Shown here piece after piece: positions 1-12,168 of a DNA stretch of 64,000 nucleotides. The notes below the pieces were generated by a model. The model did no database searches, was not told the DNA's origin, and was given only the letters and a program-made list of their open reading frames with translations. Source of the DNA: Rehmannia glutinosa (lineage: Eukaryota > Streptophyta > Magnoliopsida > Lamiales > Orobanchaceae); contig JABTTQ020001487.1 of NCBI GenBank assembly GCA_016081115.2, forward strand, positions 682,001 to 746,000. The letters run 5' to 3'. The position numbers and the translations under genes are program-made. Within the stretch, counting starts at the first letter, position 1. Every line of letters begins with the position of its first letter.

Positions 1-559
1 AAACCAACTCGTCCAACAAAACAAGTGTATGAACTCTCGTACGCTCAAAGATAAACTAATATGGACGAAAAACACAACAAGACGTCAATCTGGACTGGAT
101 CGATGTTATTCTGGATGTTATTCTGGATGGCAGTGACACTTCGAATAACATCTGCGTCAGTATTCTTCTTTTTAAGCTTGACGCTCGTCTTCTTTCTATG
201 AACGAATCTCTCTCGTATTTCTCTCTCAATTTCGTGTGTCAAGGTGTAGGAATAACTGATGGCCGATCCTCTCTTTATATAGGGGTTGAGTCCTTGATGT
301 CCAAGAATCCTACAAGCACATGGAAACAAGGAAAAACACAAATATAGAAGGAGTAGGATTCTATAAGTTAGGAAATCAGATAATATCTAAAAGGAATCCT
401 AATACAACTAGAAACTCGAATCCTATTGTAAGTAGGAATCTAAAATAAATCTTTCCCAAATTCATTAAAACTCTAAGTTTGGAAATAAGTCTAGAAAGGC
501 AAAACTCTAAAACATATTTTATAAAAAATTAAAAGTCGGAAGAATTAAAATTCCTAACA
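1..559 (-). mobile_element. Putative LTR end of a minus-strand retrotransposon
   Basis: Read on the minus strand, the sequence starts TGTTAGGAATTT at 559 and carries a TATA-box-like TATATAAAG at 281-273, about 280 bases inside. That is the layout of an LTR U3-to-R region. The other end lies outside the window, so neither the second LTR nor a target duplication can be checked. The open stretch at 45-341 has no recognisable protein. This is an inference from the boundary and promoter pattern only. Confidence 0.4.
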
Positions 560-2069
560 GTGTCAATATGAAGTTGCAGCATTTACATTAAATATAATCC
601 TTCGCATTTGATTAACATAGAAAAATTACTAAATCGTGTTCAGTCTAGTACATATATTTTTTTATTAAAAAAAATAATAATTCATGCAGTAATTAATTAA
701 TAGTATCAATGCTTTTTTAAGTTATAATTACTCTATACCTCTTAAATTTTCTTTTAACATTGATTTTCTATAATGCAGATTACACAGTGCCAAATGAAGT
801 GAATGAGGAACTCACCAAGACTACTCCGTACTAAGAAATCACATGTTTGCAAAAACATTGTCCCTGTAATTTAATTTTGCCAAATTATTGGACATCTATG
901 ATTCTATATATATAAAAGAAAAAAAAAAGAGTCACAAATAGTATCCACAAATTTTTAGAGATTGCCCTTTGAAGAGAAGGTCTACAGCCAACTACCATAA
1001 GAGTTGGGTTGTGGCATCTCATAAAGGAAATTGTAAGACAGGGACTTTAAAATATCATGATAGAAGAAAACATTCCAGATCACATGTGCGCTACACAAGT
1101 GAGAAAGAACTAAATAAGACCACATATTAATGATTTGATATAGTGCATGACTTAGATAAGAGTATGAGATGACACAAAATGCAAGAAAAGAAAAGAGCAT
1201 AAGAACGAGTTAAATTCCACAAACTTATTTAGGCTTCATTTTGATTAATGGATTTGAATCTATGGATTTCAAATCTTTGGAGTCATTTTGGAGGATTTCA
1301 AATCTATTTTAGATGTAGTCATTTGAAATTGTTGGTCAAAATTGATCAATAGAAATCATTCCACCAAATCCTGTCTCCAAATCTAAATCCTCCCATCCAA
1401 ATGCAACCTACATTATACATATTTTCTACATTATTCATTCCATTGCAAAGACATTTATGCTCATAATATAGTATAAAACGTACTCCTAGTATTCTATTTT
1501 TTTTCTTTTTTCACTGAAGGCATTTAAAGCTACAGTTTCGAAGTTGGAAAGAGTAGCACAACCTAAACACCAGGTAATCCATTTCTGCCTTATAAAGTCC
1601 TGATGGAGTGCAGGACTCGTGAAATTTTTCAACTAACAAGCTGAGCTTTGACATTTGTTCGAACAAAAAGAATCAGCAGAACAAGAAAATTACAAGCAAA
1701 AGAAAAATGACATCCAAGCACTTTGTTTTAATTTTTCATTACTAACATTGTTTCGTAAAACCAGTTTAAAAACTGTGCAGCCATTAGATACAGAAATAAA
1801 TAAAAATGCAGTATAAATGGCAACCCATACACATCACACATGAATCATGATATTCCAAATGATTTGAAGCAGTGTTATCCTTGCACCTAAAACGTTATTA
1901 CCCTTCGGCCTAAGACGATTAAAAATCCAATCAGTCGACACAGCTTTTTTTTTTTTTATATCAGCAAATAGCAATTCTAAATGGTTATGAAGAGTAAAAT
2001 TTGAAAAATGTGTGGCGTTCAACATCCCAGGTCCAGGTTCACAGGCTACCAAGTCAAATAGGATCATAC
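560..2069. other. AT-rich intergenic DNA, no gene seen
   Basis: No reading frame with a recognisable protein. A stretch at about 720-880 is related to 43210-43650 and is listed separately. The part from about 1540 to 2069 lies downstream of the CCT-beta fragment on the minus strand and may include its decayed intron; I found no further exon. Confidence 0.5.
720..880. repeat. Dispersed repeat, SINE-free relative of 43210-43650
   Basis: Shares ordered blocks with 43210-43650: the words ACCTCTTA, ACATTGATT, GAACTCACCAAGACTACT, CTAAGAAAT and AACATTGT occur in the same order and orientation in both places. This copy lacks the 262-base SINE plus duplication present in the other copy, so it acts as an empty site. 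Confidence 0.6.
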
Positions 2070-2700
2070 CTTAAGCCTCAACACCGCATCAACAGCTATT
2101 TTCGCAAAAATTTCGTTTGAATTTTGAACTCAAAATAGTCATTACCATCTTCATCGAGCTTTGGATTTCTCTGAAAGTATTAAGATCAAAATTAAAACCA
2201 ACAATTAAGTCAAGTCAATCACACACCCTGGAAATAGTCAAAGAAAAAACTTATGCACTCAACACTCAGAGTGAACCATCTGTTATTACAATAAAATTAT
2301 CCCATTTATAAAAGCAAATTACCACTTGAATTGGACTCAACTACAGAAACGGACTACTACCAAGAGGTTTTGCACAGCAGGAGATAAATCAATAGAGATA
2401 AATAGATAAACAAAGGCAACTCAATGCAATGATAGTTATCGAATCATCTTCGACTTACAATATTTCATTTTCCAAGTTGAGAGAGAGGATTAAAGGGATT
2501 TCGATAATTCAGGTGAAGCACATATGAAGACTAAACGAAAAATACAATTGCAGAAGAGTTAATTTAGAAACATAAGACAAACCGGAAATAATAGTGATTG
2601 GATGAATTTTCATGGAAACCAGCTTCTCTGACTCTCTCAATAGCTTCCCAGCCAAAACAACTTCTAAAGTTGTGCCATCACCAACTACATTGTCTTGAAC
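2070..2700 (-). pseudogene. CCT-beta (TCP-1 subunit 2) chaperonin gene fragment
   Basis: Two exon-like pieces lie in the right order on the minus strand. The piece at 2700-2583 reads VQDNVVGDGTTLEVVLAGK and goes on to MKIHPITIISG, matching the GDGTT nucleotide-binding loop region of group II chaperonins and the KIHP motif of the beta subunit. It ends at a possible donor (G|GT at 2583/2582). The piece at 2170-2070 starts after an acceptor-like TTTCAG, has MKMVMTILSSK in one frame and FAKIAVDAVLRLK in another, and ends at AAG|GTATG. The second piece is frameshifted, the linking exon is missing and no other part of the roughly 530-residue protein is present. In the cell CCT folds actin and tubulin; this copy cannot. 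Confidence 0.75.
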
Positions 2701-2951
2701 TTTTCAGATAATTTAGACCTTTCATGTTTTAGTACAGTTGGACTGAGATTATGATATCTCAATTCATTTTAGGATAGAGTAATAGAATCTACATTTCAAA
2801 ATGAAATTTACATCTGGTGTTAGAGTTATGCATTGAGTGTTTGTACTCTACAATCATACATGTTCTGTTTTTTGTCAAAGGACTAACTCACATTGAATTC
2901 TTGCATCCATTTTACATGTATTAGGTCTAGTACAGAGCCAAATGACAATTA

Positions 2952-3598
2952 CTAAGTAGTCACTGCATGAGGCAATAAGCATAGAGACCCTTCAACCTCA
3001 CCACCAACAACTGGGAAGTTTTCGTGTCTAGGCAATGGTTTTACGTCTTCATCGGAATCTACTTCCACCGGATATTTAAAAATATGCCCTTGTAACGGAG
3101 TGAACTGCTCAGCAGTGTATTTCTTCCAATTGCCCTCTGCCACACCATTCACATACTTCACACAGTCCAAGTTTTCTGTATCTTTGAAGCAATTGTCGAT
3201 GCCTCCAATGTGCTCTGCCCAAAGTGACATTCTATATCCATATATCTGCAAAAATGCATATAGTTTTAGATGGATATTTTAATTTTAATTTTCTTTAAAG
3301 ATAGATTTATCAAATATTTTATTGTTGAGAGGCAGATAGTTAAAGTTTACTATATCGGGGGTTTTCTTTACGTTTTCTGAATGAAAATGAAAAAGTGAAA
3401 ACAAAAGATGCAACAAAGCAAAACCTGGCCGCATGGATGTTCCTTCTTCTTAGGCCAGGTGTAATTAGGTTGATAAGCGCCCATGGCAATCTCTGTATCT
3501 CTGGAACCAGCCATAGAGCCTTCGTTAACATTGGCAGAACCAAGTATCATATATGCATCGTCCACTATCATTCCATTGGAAATACTCAAAGGCAATAC
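2952..3598 (-). pseudogene. Phospholipase D C-terminal fragment with dead second HKD motif
   Basis: Exon 3598-3425 encodes GMIVDDAYMILGSANV then SMAGSRDTEIAMGAYQP, the region of the second HKD motif. A clean intron follows (GT at 3424-3423, AG at 3247-3246, 179 bases). The last exon, 3245-2952, encodes IYGYRMSLWAEHIGG and ends after VVGGEVEGS, as plant alpha/beta/gamma-type PLDs do. PLDs hydrolyse membrane phospholipids to phosphatidic acid. The expected HxK before GMIVDD reads ISN, so both catalytic His and Lys are gone, and everything upstream is missing: copia element 1 abuts at about 3602. A TTACAG at the 5' edge could be the original splice acceptor. It keeps an intron, so it is DNA-derived, not a retrocopy. 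Confidence 0.85.
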
Positions 3599-3601
3599 TA
3601 C

Positions 3602-5759
3602 TGTAAGAAGAGCACCTCCAGCTGAAGGAAAGGAAGCTGCAGCAGAAGCTAGACCAGCCATGGTTGAAAAACCACGCAATGAATGGACCAATGAAGATAG
3701 AAAGAGATTAACCTGGACAATGTGGCAAGGATATTCTCTACAAGACATTGGACAAGGCGATGTTCAACAAAGTCAAGTCAAGCAAATCAGCCAAAGAAAT
3801 CTGGGATAAGCTAACCCTGATTTGTGAAGAATCAAAACAGATTAAAGAGAATATATTAATTGTTGTTGTTCAAAAATTTGAAAATTTTAAAATGCTTGCT
3901 GGTGAAAGTCTCGATCAGCTAAATGCCAGATTCACAGAGATAACAAATGAGCTTTCAGCTCTTGGGAAAGAGTACACTCAGAAAGAGATGTGCATGAAGA
4001 TATTAAGATCCCTCCCAGCTGAATGAGAAATGAAGGTCATGGCCATGAGACATTCAATGGACCTCTCAAAGACATCGAATCATGAGCTATTCTCAAACCT
4101 CAAAGCCTACAAGTTTGAGCTGAGAAGAAAAGAGCAAGATGAAACAGTTGTACCCAAGACAGTTGCATTGTTGGCTAGTGAAGGGAAGAAAGCTGGGCCA
4201 AAGAACACCATTGACCAGGAGGAAATTGTCCTCATGGTGAAAAGATTCAACAAGTTATTCAACAAGAACTATAAAAGGAACAAGGGTGAAACCTCCAGCA
4301 GACATTTAGCACCTTCCAAAGCAAGGGAAGATAGACCACCCAAGAGAGCTGAGCATCAGAGAGTTGACTATCAGAGAGCCGAGAGAGCTGAAAACCTGTG
4401 TTGAAATTGCAAACAACTGGGACATTTTGCTATTGACTGTTCCTATCCACTAGTCAACAAATATAGAAATGAGGAAGAAAGAAGAGTCTTCGGGGAAAGA
4501 AGACAAGAAAAGAAGAAAGCCATGTTGGCTGCTGAGACTGTTGAACCAGCCAAGTACAATAGTAGTGAAACTGACTATTCAAGGGAAGAGGCATTGATCT
4601 GCCTTATGGCCAAAGAACAAGATCAAGAAGATGAGGTACATTCTAGTTCATCTCAATCTGATTTAATTTATAGTAATTGTGATACACACACTTCATCACC
4701 CACAGATCTTTATGATTCATTAGGCAAAATGATGAAAGATTTTGAGCACATCAAAACCTCACACACACTTTTGAATGAGGAGAACAGTCAGCTTAAAAGC
4801 CAAAACTCACAATTGACTAAAGAGTTGAGTACTCTAAGTCACATAGCTGATGAGAATATTAAGCTGAAGGCTGAAAATGCAAAGATCTTAGCAGAGTCAG
4901 CTGCTACTGAGAAAAGAGAAAAAGATCTTAAAAATGTGATTATCTCATTTATAAAAGCATCTAAATCATTGGATGAACTTATAATGAGTCAAAAAGAGTG
5001 TGGAGACAAGGCAGGCATATGATTCAATTCCTTTGTGCATAGTCAAGCTCCAAGAGTGATTTTGGAAAAAGGATCCTCAAGCAATGAGGGAATCCAAAAA
5101 CCCAAAACACCATATGTTGCACCAACAAATACACCAAAATACAATCACAATCATACTTGCCTTGGTTATAAGGGAAAAGGAAAGAAGTCAGTAAAGTATG
5201 CTGAAATGACAGCTGAGAAGAAACTCAGACAGGTCCATCAGCAGAATCCTAACAGAAAATACTCTGTAAAAGCCACAGAGCTACCAAAAGCCCCGGAAAT
5301 TTCATCAAAGAAACACATATGATGGGAATGGTAAAAATTATCCAAACCAAGCTTATTGGAATAATCATGTGAAATATCAGCAAAGACCTATGGGATACAA
5401 GCCAAAATGGCAAAGACCTAAACCTCAGCAAAAGTCACTCCCAAAGCAAAAGAGCTTTTATCAGCACACATATGCACCCAGGCACTACACCCAGAAATTC
5501 CACAACTACCCCAAGAAAGCAGTTGCCAAAACAAACATACAGGCATACAGACAAAAGAGACAGATGTATGATCCTAAAACCCCCCAAGCAATTTGCTAAT
5601 GTGCATTATGATTATGGTACAGATAGATGGCAACCTTAGAGTCAGATTATGTGGCTATAAGTTGGTTGGAGCATCTTATAGCACTAACCCCCAGGATCCG
5701 GGCAAGTATGGGTACCTAAAAACTGATTTCCTTGATTGCAGGTTCAAGGAACAGCTGAG
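3602..5759 (+). pseudogene. Element 1 gag remnant
   Basis: Gag is the capsid/nucleocapsid protein of the virus-like particle. Recognisable parts in order: a retrotransposon-gag (UBN2-type) stretch at 3748-4026 with AKEIWDKLTLICE and ENFKMLAGESLDQLNARF; a CX2CX4HX4C zinc knuckle at about 4399-4440 (NCKQLGHFAIDC), with a TGA at 4402-4404 between its first two cysteines; an acidic stretch; a clear coiled coil at about 4740-5000 (LLNEENSQLKSQNSQLTKEL); and a basic, Q/K/P-rich tail to about 5600. Breaks include a frameshift near 3710-3750, stops near 4024 and 5020, and further shifts near 5030 and 5330. The first 90 or so residues expected of such gags are missing. Confidence 0.8.
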
Positions 5760-7409
5760 TGCCAAGAAACCTGGTACATGGATAGTGGTTGTTCTAGACA
5801 TATGACAGCAAATAAAAGAAATATGTCAAGATTCAAGGAGATCAAATGAGCAAAAGTCATATTTGGAGGAAATGAAGCTCCAGGGAAGATCAAAGGCATA
5901 GGATCCATCAAGAAAAATGGACTGGAGATCACAGATGTTGCATATGTTGAAGGCCTCAACTTCAACCTGTTAAGCATCAGCCAACTCTGTGACAAAGGCT
6001 ACAATGTGGGATTCAACATGGGGATATGCCAGATCAAGGATGTTGAATCTAATGAAATTGTGTTGCAAGGAACAAGACAAAAGAATATGTATGTAGTGGA
6101 TTAGTCTACTGCTACACCAAGCACATGTCTGCTGCCAAGAAGTACAGCCTAATCCAATTGGCTGTGGCATAAGAAGCTAAGTCACCTGAATTTCAAGTCA
6201 ATCAACAAGCTTGCAAGGAGTCATCTTGTGGAAGGATTTTCAGACTCAGTATACAAGAAATAAAGTATATGTGATGCATCCCAGATGGGAAAGCAAAGCA
6301 AATCATCATTCAAGGATAAGTCAAGTCCCTCTTCAACCAGGATATTGCACTTGTTGCATATGGATTTATTTGGTCCTGTTGAACCAGCTAGCATCAGTGG
6401 AAAGAAATACACCTTAGTGGTGGTGGATGACTATTCAAGATATACATGGACAATTTTCATGTGTAAAAAGAAGGAAACATTGCAGAAGTTGCCTCAGCTG
6501 ATGAGAAGAGTTCAAAATAAGAAGAGTCAAACCATTATAAATATAAGATCTAACAGGGGAACTGAGTTTGTCAATGGGATTATAACTCAGTATTGTGTTG
6601 AAAATGGTATTTCTCATGAGTTATCGTGTTAAAGGACTCCGTGAGAATGGAGTGGTGAAAGAAGAAACAGAACTCTCAAGGAAGCTGCAAGGACAATGTT
6701 AGCTGAAGCTGGATTGCCTAAGAGATTTTGGGTTGAAGCCATAAATACAAAATGTTATACTCAGAATAGATGCATGATTAACAGGAAATTAACAAAGACT
6801 CCCTATGAGATTTAGACAGGGAGAAAGCCAAATATTGGATATTTCAAGATATTTGGATGATGCTTCATCCACAACAATGGCAAGGACAATTTGAAGGCTT
6901 TTGATGCTAAAGCTGGTGAAGGTATCTTTTTGGGAAACTCAGCTGAGAGTAAAGCCTATAGAGTTCTAAATAAGAGGACTACGGTTACAGAAGAGTCTAT
7001 CCATGTGGTTTTTGATGAGCCAAATGTGAATGGAGAAGACATTGATGAGTTAGCCGATAAGCAGAATCAGCCAACTATGCAGAAGAGCCCTTATGATTAA
7101 GCAGGTGTGAGAGCACCCAACCCTGATAATGATGAGATAGTTGAATCTCAAAGACAGTTGGAAAGTCTGCAGCTGAATGATGATGAAGAAGATGTTCAAG
7201 ACAACTTAGTTGCAAGACGGCTGAACCCAACAGACTTACTCCAACCTGATGTGAGATGGCTAAGAGACTATCCACCTGAGTTAATCATTGGAGATATGAA
7301 AAATGGCATAAGAACCAGATCCAGAGCACAACATGAAGCAATGTTCACTTGTTTTATTTCCCAAATAGAGCCTAAAGATGCGTCTCAAGCATTGGAAGAC
7401 ACACATTAG
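5760..7409 (+). pseudogene. Element 1 protease and integrase remnant
   Basis: The aspartic protease site is at about 5772-5815 (WYMDSGCSRHM, catalytic Asp codon 5781-5783), followed by the usual NLLSISQLC segment near 5970. Integrase follows: LWHKKLSHLNFKS near 6170, the catalytic core around 6360-6720 with HMDLFGPVEPAS and VDDYSRYTW, and the C-terminal GYFKIFG and KAYRVLNK blocks at 6830-6970. The second catalytic Asp of the DDE triad, normally in RSDRG, reads RSNRG near 6550. Stops and shifts occur near 5848, 6103, 6262, 6630 and 6810. The stretch 7107-7409 is the charged linker before RT. No active product is possible. Confidence 0.8.
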
Positions 7410-7418
7410 ATTCAAGCC

Positions 7419-8865
7419 ATGCAAGAAGAGCTGAATCAGTTTGAAAGAGACAAAGTATGGGAATTAGTTCAAAGGCCAACCCACCAAAATGTTATTGGCA
7501 CTAAGTGGGTATTCAGAAATAAGATGAATGAGGAAGGATCTAAAGTTAGAAACAAAGCAAGAATGGTAGCCAAAGGGTATTGCCAAGAAGAAGGTATAGA
7601 TTTTGATGAAACATTTGCTCCTGTTGCCAAATTGGAAGCAATAAGGATGTTTCTTGCTTACGCTGCACATAAGAACTTCACTGAATATCACATGGATGTG
7701 AGAAGTGCATTTCTAAATGGACTGTTAGAACAAGAAGTCTATGTTGAACAACCTCCAGGTTTTGAGCATAAAACTATTGTAGATAAAGTCTACAAGCTCA
7801 AGAAGGCATTGTATGGATTGAAACAAGCACCAAGAGCATGGTATGATACATTGTCTCATTTTATAATTGACAATGGATTCACCAAAGGCAAGGTTGACAG
7901 AACACTCTTCACGATTCAAGATGGAGAGAGTATACTGCTTGTTCAAATTTATGTGGATGATATCATCTTTGGATCAACAAACAAAGAGTTGTGTGATAAG
8001 TTCTCAAACCTCATGCACGGGAAATTTAAGATGAGCATGATGGGAGAGCTGACTTTCTTCTTAGGACTTCAAGTCAAGCAATTGAAGGATGGAACCTTCA
8101 TAAGCCAAACCAAATACACCAGAGATTTAATGAAGAAATTTGGTATAGAAGAACAGTCATTAGTGAAGATTCCTATGAATACATCAGTCCAGATGGACAT
8201 GGATGCAGATGGCAAAGCTGTTGATCAAACAAGATATAGAGCCCTCATTGGATCTTTGCTCTACTTAACAGCAAGCAGGCCATACATCACCTTTGTTGTA
8301 GGTGTATGTGCTAGATTTCAATCTGCACTAAAAGAGAGTCACATGACTGCAGCTAAGAGAATCCTTATGTATTTGAAGGGATGCCAAGAAGTTGGCTTAT
8401 GGTATCCAAAGGAAGTAGGATTCAAGCTGGTAGGATACTCAGACTCAGATTATGCTGGATGTAGAGTTGACAGGAAGAGTACATCAGGTACATGTCAAAT
8501 GCTTGGAAACAGATTAGTTTCTTGGTTCAGCAACTGAAGTAGAGTACATAGCTGTGGGCAACTGTTATTCCCAAGTCTTATGGATGAGACAGCTGCTGAG
8601 AGACTATGATATTGAAGAAAGAGAAATTCCAATTATGTGTGATAACACTAGTGTTATTGCAATCACTTAGAATCCAGTATTGCACTCAAGAACAAAGCAC
8701 ATTGATGTCAGATATCACTTCATAAGAGATCATGTTGAAAAGAAAGACATCACTTTGGAATACATCTCAACTGATAAGCAGTTAGCTGACATATTCACAA
8801 AGCCCTTATTTGAATCAAGATTTGAAGAGCTTAAGAATGAGCTAGGATTAATTGAGCTGAGTTAG
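7419..8865 (+). pseudogene. Element 1 reverse transcriptase and RNase H, broken once or twice
   Basis: The RT frame is open from 7419 to 8537 with FERDKVWELV, GTKWVFRNKMNEEG, NKARMVAKGYCQEEG, MDVRSAFLNG (motif A), LYGLKQAPRAWY and YVDDIIFG (7950-7961). RNase H starts with GYSDSDYAGCRVDRKSTSG. Around 8535 about ten codons are missing after SWFS and the frame shifts; the rest (VEYIAVGNCYSQVLW, RTKHIDVRYHFIRDH, LADIFTKPLFESRF) runs to the stop at 8863-8865 with one more in-frame TAG near 8668. RT copies the element RNA and RNase H removes it. All RT motifs survive, yet the RNase H break makes this a remnant. Confidence 0.9.
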
Positions 8866-9425
8866 TATACTCGGAAGACTCAATCAGCAGAGACAAAAGA
8901 AGAGAGAATGGAAAATGAGCAAGTTTCACAATTCAGCCAAGTGAAACAACCAAGATGGGAAATTAGTTGTATCGAGTTAGCTGACAGCTGAGTGATCCTA
9001 TGTGAAGAGAGAAGCAGAGTTAAGTCACTTTTTGATGAAGAGCTAAGTTATTCATGAGCTAATTGACAAATGCGCAGTCGTTTTATGCGAGCGGGAATGT
9101 TTTTAAGGATGATGTCAGCGTAATTATGACTGTCAGTACAAAAGCTGCACGGTAAAACATATGATTGGATATAAATGCTATTGCATTTAATGCGGGGAAA
9201 TTAATGCGGTTTTGAAGCTTAAATCCTGATTGTCGATTTTGATCAAATTTTTCAAATTTCAAAAACTGTCCTATCAAGTCCAATATAAACCGAAACTCAT
9301 TTTCTCTATCCTTACAAAAACTCTCTTGTCTTCAATAGCAAGAAAACTCTCTGCGCAAAAGTTCGAAAACCCTACTCTTCAAAATCGAGTTGTTACATTT
9401 CTTTCACCAGTTATCTTCGTGGAAA
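8866..9425 (+). other. Spacer between element 1 pol and the extra frame
   Basis: 560 bases with no long frame. It is still part of element 1, since it lies between the pol stop and the extra frame. A CT/AC-rich, leader-like stretch from about 9290 to 9420 comes just before the ATG at 9426. It may hold a promoter or splice acceptor for the extra frame, but I cannot identify one with confidence. Confidence 0.4.
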
Positions 9426-12168
9426 ATGGATTCTACTCATGACTTCGCCAAGCTATCTGAGAAGATCCACTCAGGATCAACAGTAGACTTCAAAGGGATG
9501 ATCAAACAGGGCGCTGATGAGGCCCTAGTGAAGAAAATCACGGAGAAGCTCGAGAAGTTCGGTCTGAAGGACTTTCTTACCATGGAGTTCTCTCATACTT
9601 ACCTGGAAGAGGTTGCAATGTTCTACGTCAATGCGGAGGTACGTGATGATGAGATACGCTCATCTGTTCATGGAAAGGCCATCAAGATCACTACTGCGGA
9701 CCTTGCTGAGCATTGCGAGTTGCCTACTGATGGACTGAAAAAAATAGGAGAGAAAGATGTCAACTTGGTTGCGGCTTGGAAAAAGATAGCCAAGCCGGAG
9801 TCAGCTGCGAAGACTGTCTATACATCCATGAAGGAATTGATCAAGGATGACTACCACAAACTGATGGACATCGTGTCCAAGTGCGTGGACATGAAGTTTG
9901 GAAGCTTCAACCAGCTATCACGGACTAAGCTGATGGTGATGGCTGCGATAATGGAAGAAAAGAAAGTCAACTGGGGTGAGTTTGTCTTCAGTTGTATCTG
10001 TCAGAATGTGATTAATAGGTCCTTCAAGGATGATGGGACTTTCGGATGCTCGTTGGGCTATGGCCTGGTGATTGGCCATTTGATGGAAGTGAAGGGGATT
10101 GCCCTGCGTCATGGAAAACCATTCCATGCAAACAAGAAAATATTCAAGGCAAACCTCTCTGGAGCTCAGAGGAAGGCGCATGCCAGGAAAGCTGACACGA
10201 GTGAGGGCGAGTCAGCTGACCCTATCGAAGACACAACTGCGACCACTCCAGCTCTCTCTCCCAAGCCTATCTCAAAGAAGAGAGTTGTGGCAGCTAAGCC
10301 TGCACCTGCCCCTGCAGCCAAGTCCATGAAGGCTCCTGCCCCTGCAGCCGAGCCACAAGCACCTGCCCCAGCAGCCGATCTAGAAGCTCCTGCCCAAGCA
10401 GCCGAGATAGAGAAGGATACATCTAAGCTTTCTCCGATCGTAAAGAAGAAACGCTCAGTTGTGCCCCGCAAGCCAGTTGCAGCGAAAAAGATAAAGATAG
10501 TGGAGCCAGAAGCCACCACAGAGGAAGATGAAGAGGATGAGATTTCTCTTGCCAGACCAAGAGAAGAAGAAGACTTTTTAGGAAGTCTGATCTTGAAAAA
10601 ACTGAGTCCGGCACTCAGCCGGAGAAGCCTGAAGAGACGGCTGATGCTCAATAAGAGCAGTCTCAAGAGAAGGATGGTGGAGATGTGGCCACCGTGGATG
10701 CCCCGAAGACTGCTGATGTCGATCAGCAGAGTATAGAAGATCCAGCTGCTCGTGAGATAGCAGTGGAGAAAGAAACAGCTGAGACGGCCGAGACTCTTAA
10801 AGAAAAAGTTGTCTCATACCCTCAGACTGACGCTAATGTACCTGAGGAAGAGCAAGCCCCACTTGAAACCATTCCGGAAGATGGAGACGACGATGATGAC
10901 GTGATTACGTACTCTCCAGTCTACCTGGATATTCGGCAGATATTGAGGGAATGGAGAAGATGGAAGCTGGACTTCTCAAGACAGCAATTCGCACATCTTT
11001 AGTACATCAAAGAAGAGGTGGAGCTCCTAAGCTTCCTCAGAAACGTCACTGTTCACTATGCCCTCAATGAGGAATTCTGCATGGATGCCCTTCGTGCTAT
11101 TCAGGAAGATGAGAAAGAAAAGGCATTGGACAAGGTCAGAGCTGCTGAAAAGTCCAAATTGTGCATATTCACTAGAAGCCATGAGCATCACATGGAGTCA
11201 ACTGACAGCAGCGATCTAGAGGAGTTGGACCCAGCTGCAGCAGTTGAAAAGGTCGAGTTCCAACAGGCCATTAAGGAATCACCATCCATGCACGAGCAAC
11301 ATATTCAAGACTGTCCAGGAGAGTCTTCCCAACTCTGTCCTCGATCTGATCCTTTAGGTGTGGCGCAAAAGATTACAACTGACATTACTGCCACCACATC
11401 CCCCGTGCCATCTCACAATGGTTCTCAGGGAAACGGCGATGAAGCTAGGGAAGGAGATGTAGCGGGAACCTTAGCCAAGCCAACCCCCGAAGAAGGTGTT
11501 GAGACACCTTCCCAAATGGCTGACTACTCAAAAGGACAAATAGTCGTGTCTCAGGAGAAGAGTAACCCCACAACCGTTAATTTAGTTGGTGCGCCAGCTA
11601 AGGGGAAAGCTCTCTCCACCACAGCTAGGTCAGAGGACGCTGTGGGAGACCAACAAACGCAGTTAGGAGGCGAAGGTGAGAAATCAACGGATAAGCAGAG
11701 TGAAGTTAATGAAGCTCGGACGGCTGAGACTGTCCCAGCGGAAACTTCCTCTGACATGAAGGCCGATGACGTTGCTGATGCAGCTAAGGCAAAGGATGCG
11801 AAAAAGGCCATGGGAGTTGAGACTCCTGGCCATGAAAGTGCAATCCTGGGAGTTGAGACTCCGAAGGATGCCATAGGAGACCCCAAGGTAGCTGAGTCTG
11901 CCGAAGGGAAATCTGTTCAAGGCCCTACAGCGGTTGAGACTAGTGGGGGTAATGAATGCCCTACAGCGGTTGAGACTGCTGGGTATAATGAAGGCCTAAA
12001 GGAGGTTGGACTTCCTTAGGTAAAAAAAACAGAGCAAAAGAACATTCCTCAGATGGAGGGAGCTGGTGAAGAAGAAGAGATCAGCGCCCTTCATAATTCC
12101 CAGGAAAACATTGATACAACATTTCTGGAATCATACATTGAAGCCGAGTCCACACATATTGAAGATTC
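9426..12168 (+). pseudogene. Element 1 extra 3' frame, first part (plant transposon-associated protein)
   Basis: Starts at ATG 9426-9428 (MDSTHDFAKLSEK); the same frame upstream has no ATG. Residues 1-240 look like a folded domain resembling the 'putative plant transposon protein' family, with FSHTYLEEVAMFYVNAEVRD, VHGKAIKITTADLAEHCELP and NQLSRTKLMVMAAIMEEKKV. Then comes a PAPAA-rich linker (10285-10410), a K/E-rich stretch, and from about 10590 a very acidic E/T/A-rich region with VETP-like repeats (11815-11990, including a 36-base tandem pair). The frame shifts near 10555-10590 and has stops near 10650, at 11000-11002 and at 12017-12019. It is cut at 12168 by element 2 and resumes at 22239. 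SIRE elements carry an env-like frame in this position; I see no clear membrane segment here. Function unknown. Confidence 0.65.

Noticed and set aside
45..341. 98-codon minus-strand frame
   Set aside because: Lies in the putative LTR around the TATA region and matches no protein.
2117..2311. Plus-strand 64-codon frame
   Set aside because: Overlaps the CCT-beta exon piece on the other strand; no similarity.
10166..10666. Minus-strand Ser/Ala-rich frame of 166 codons
   Set aside because: Shadow of the repetitive PAPAA/acidic region of the element 1 extra frame.
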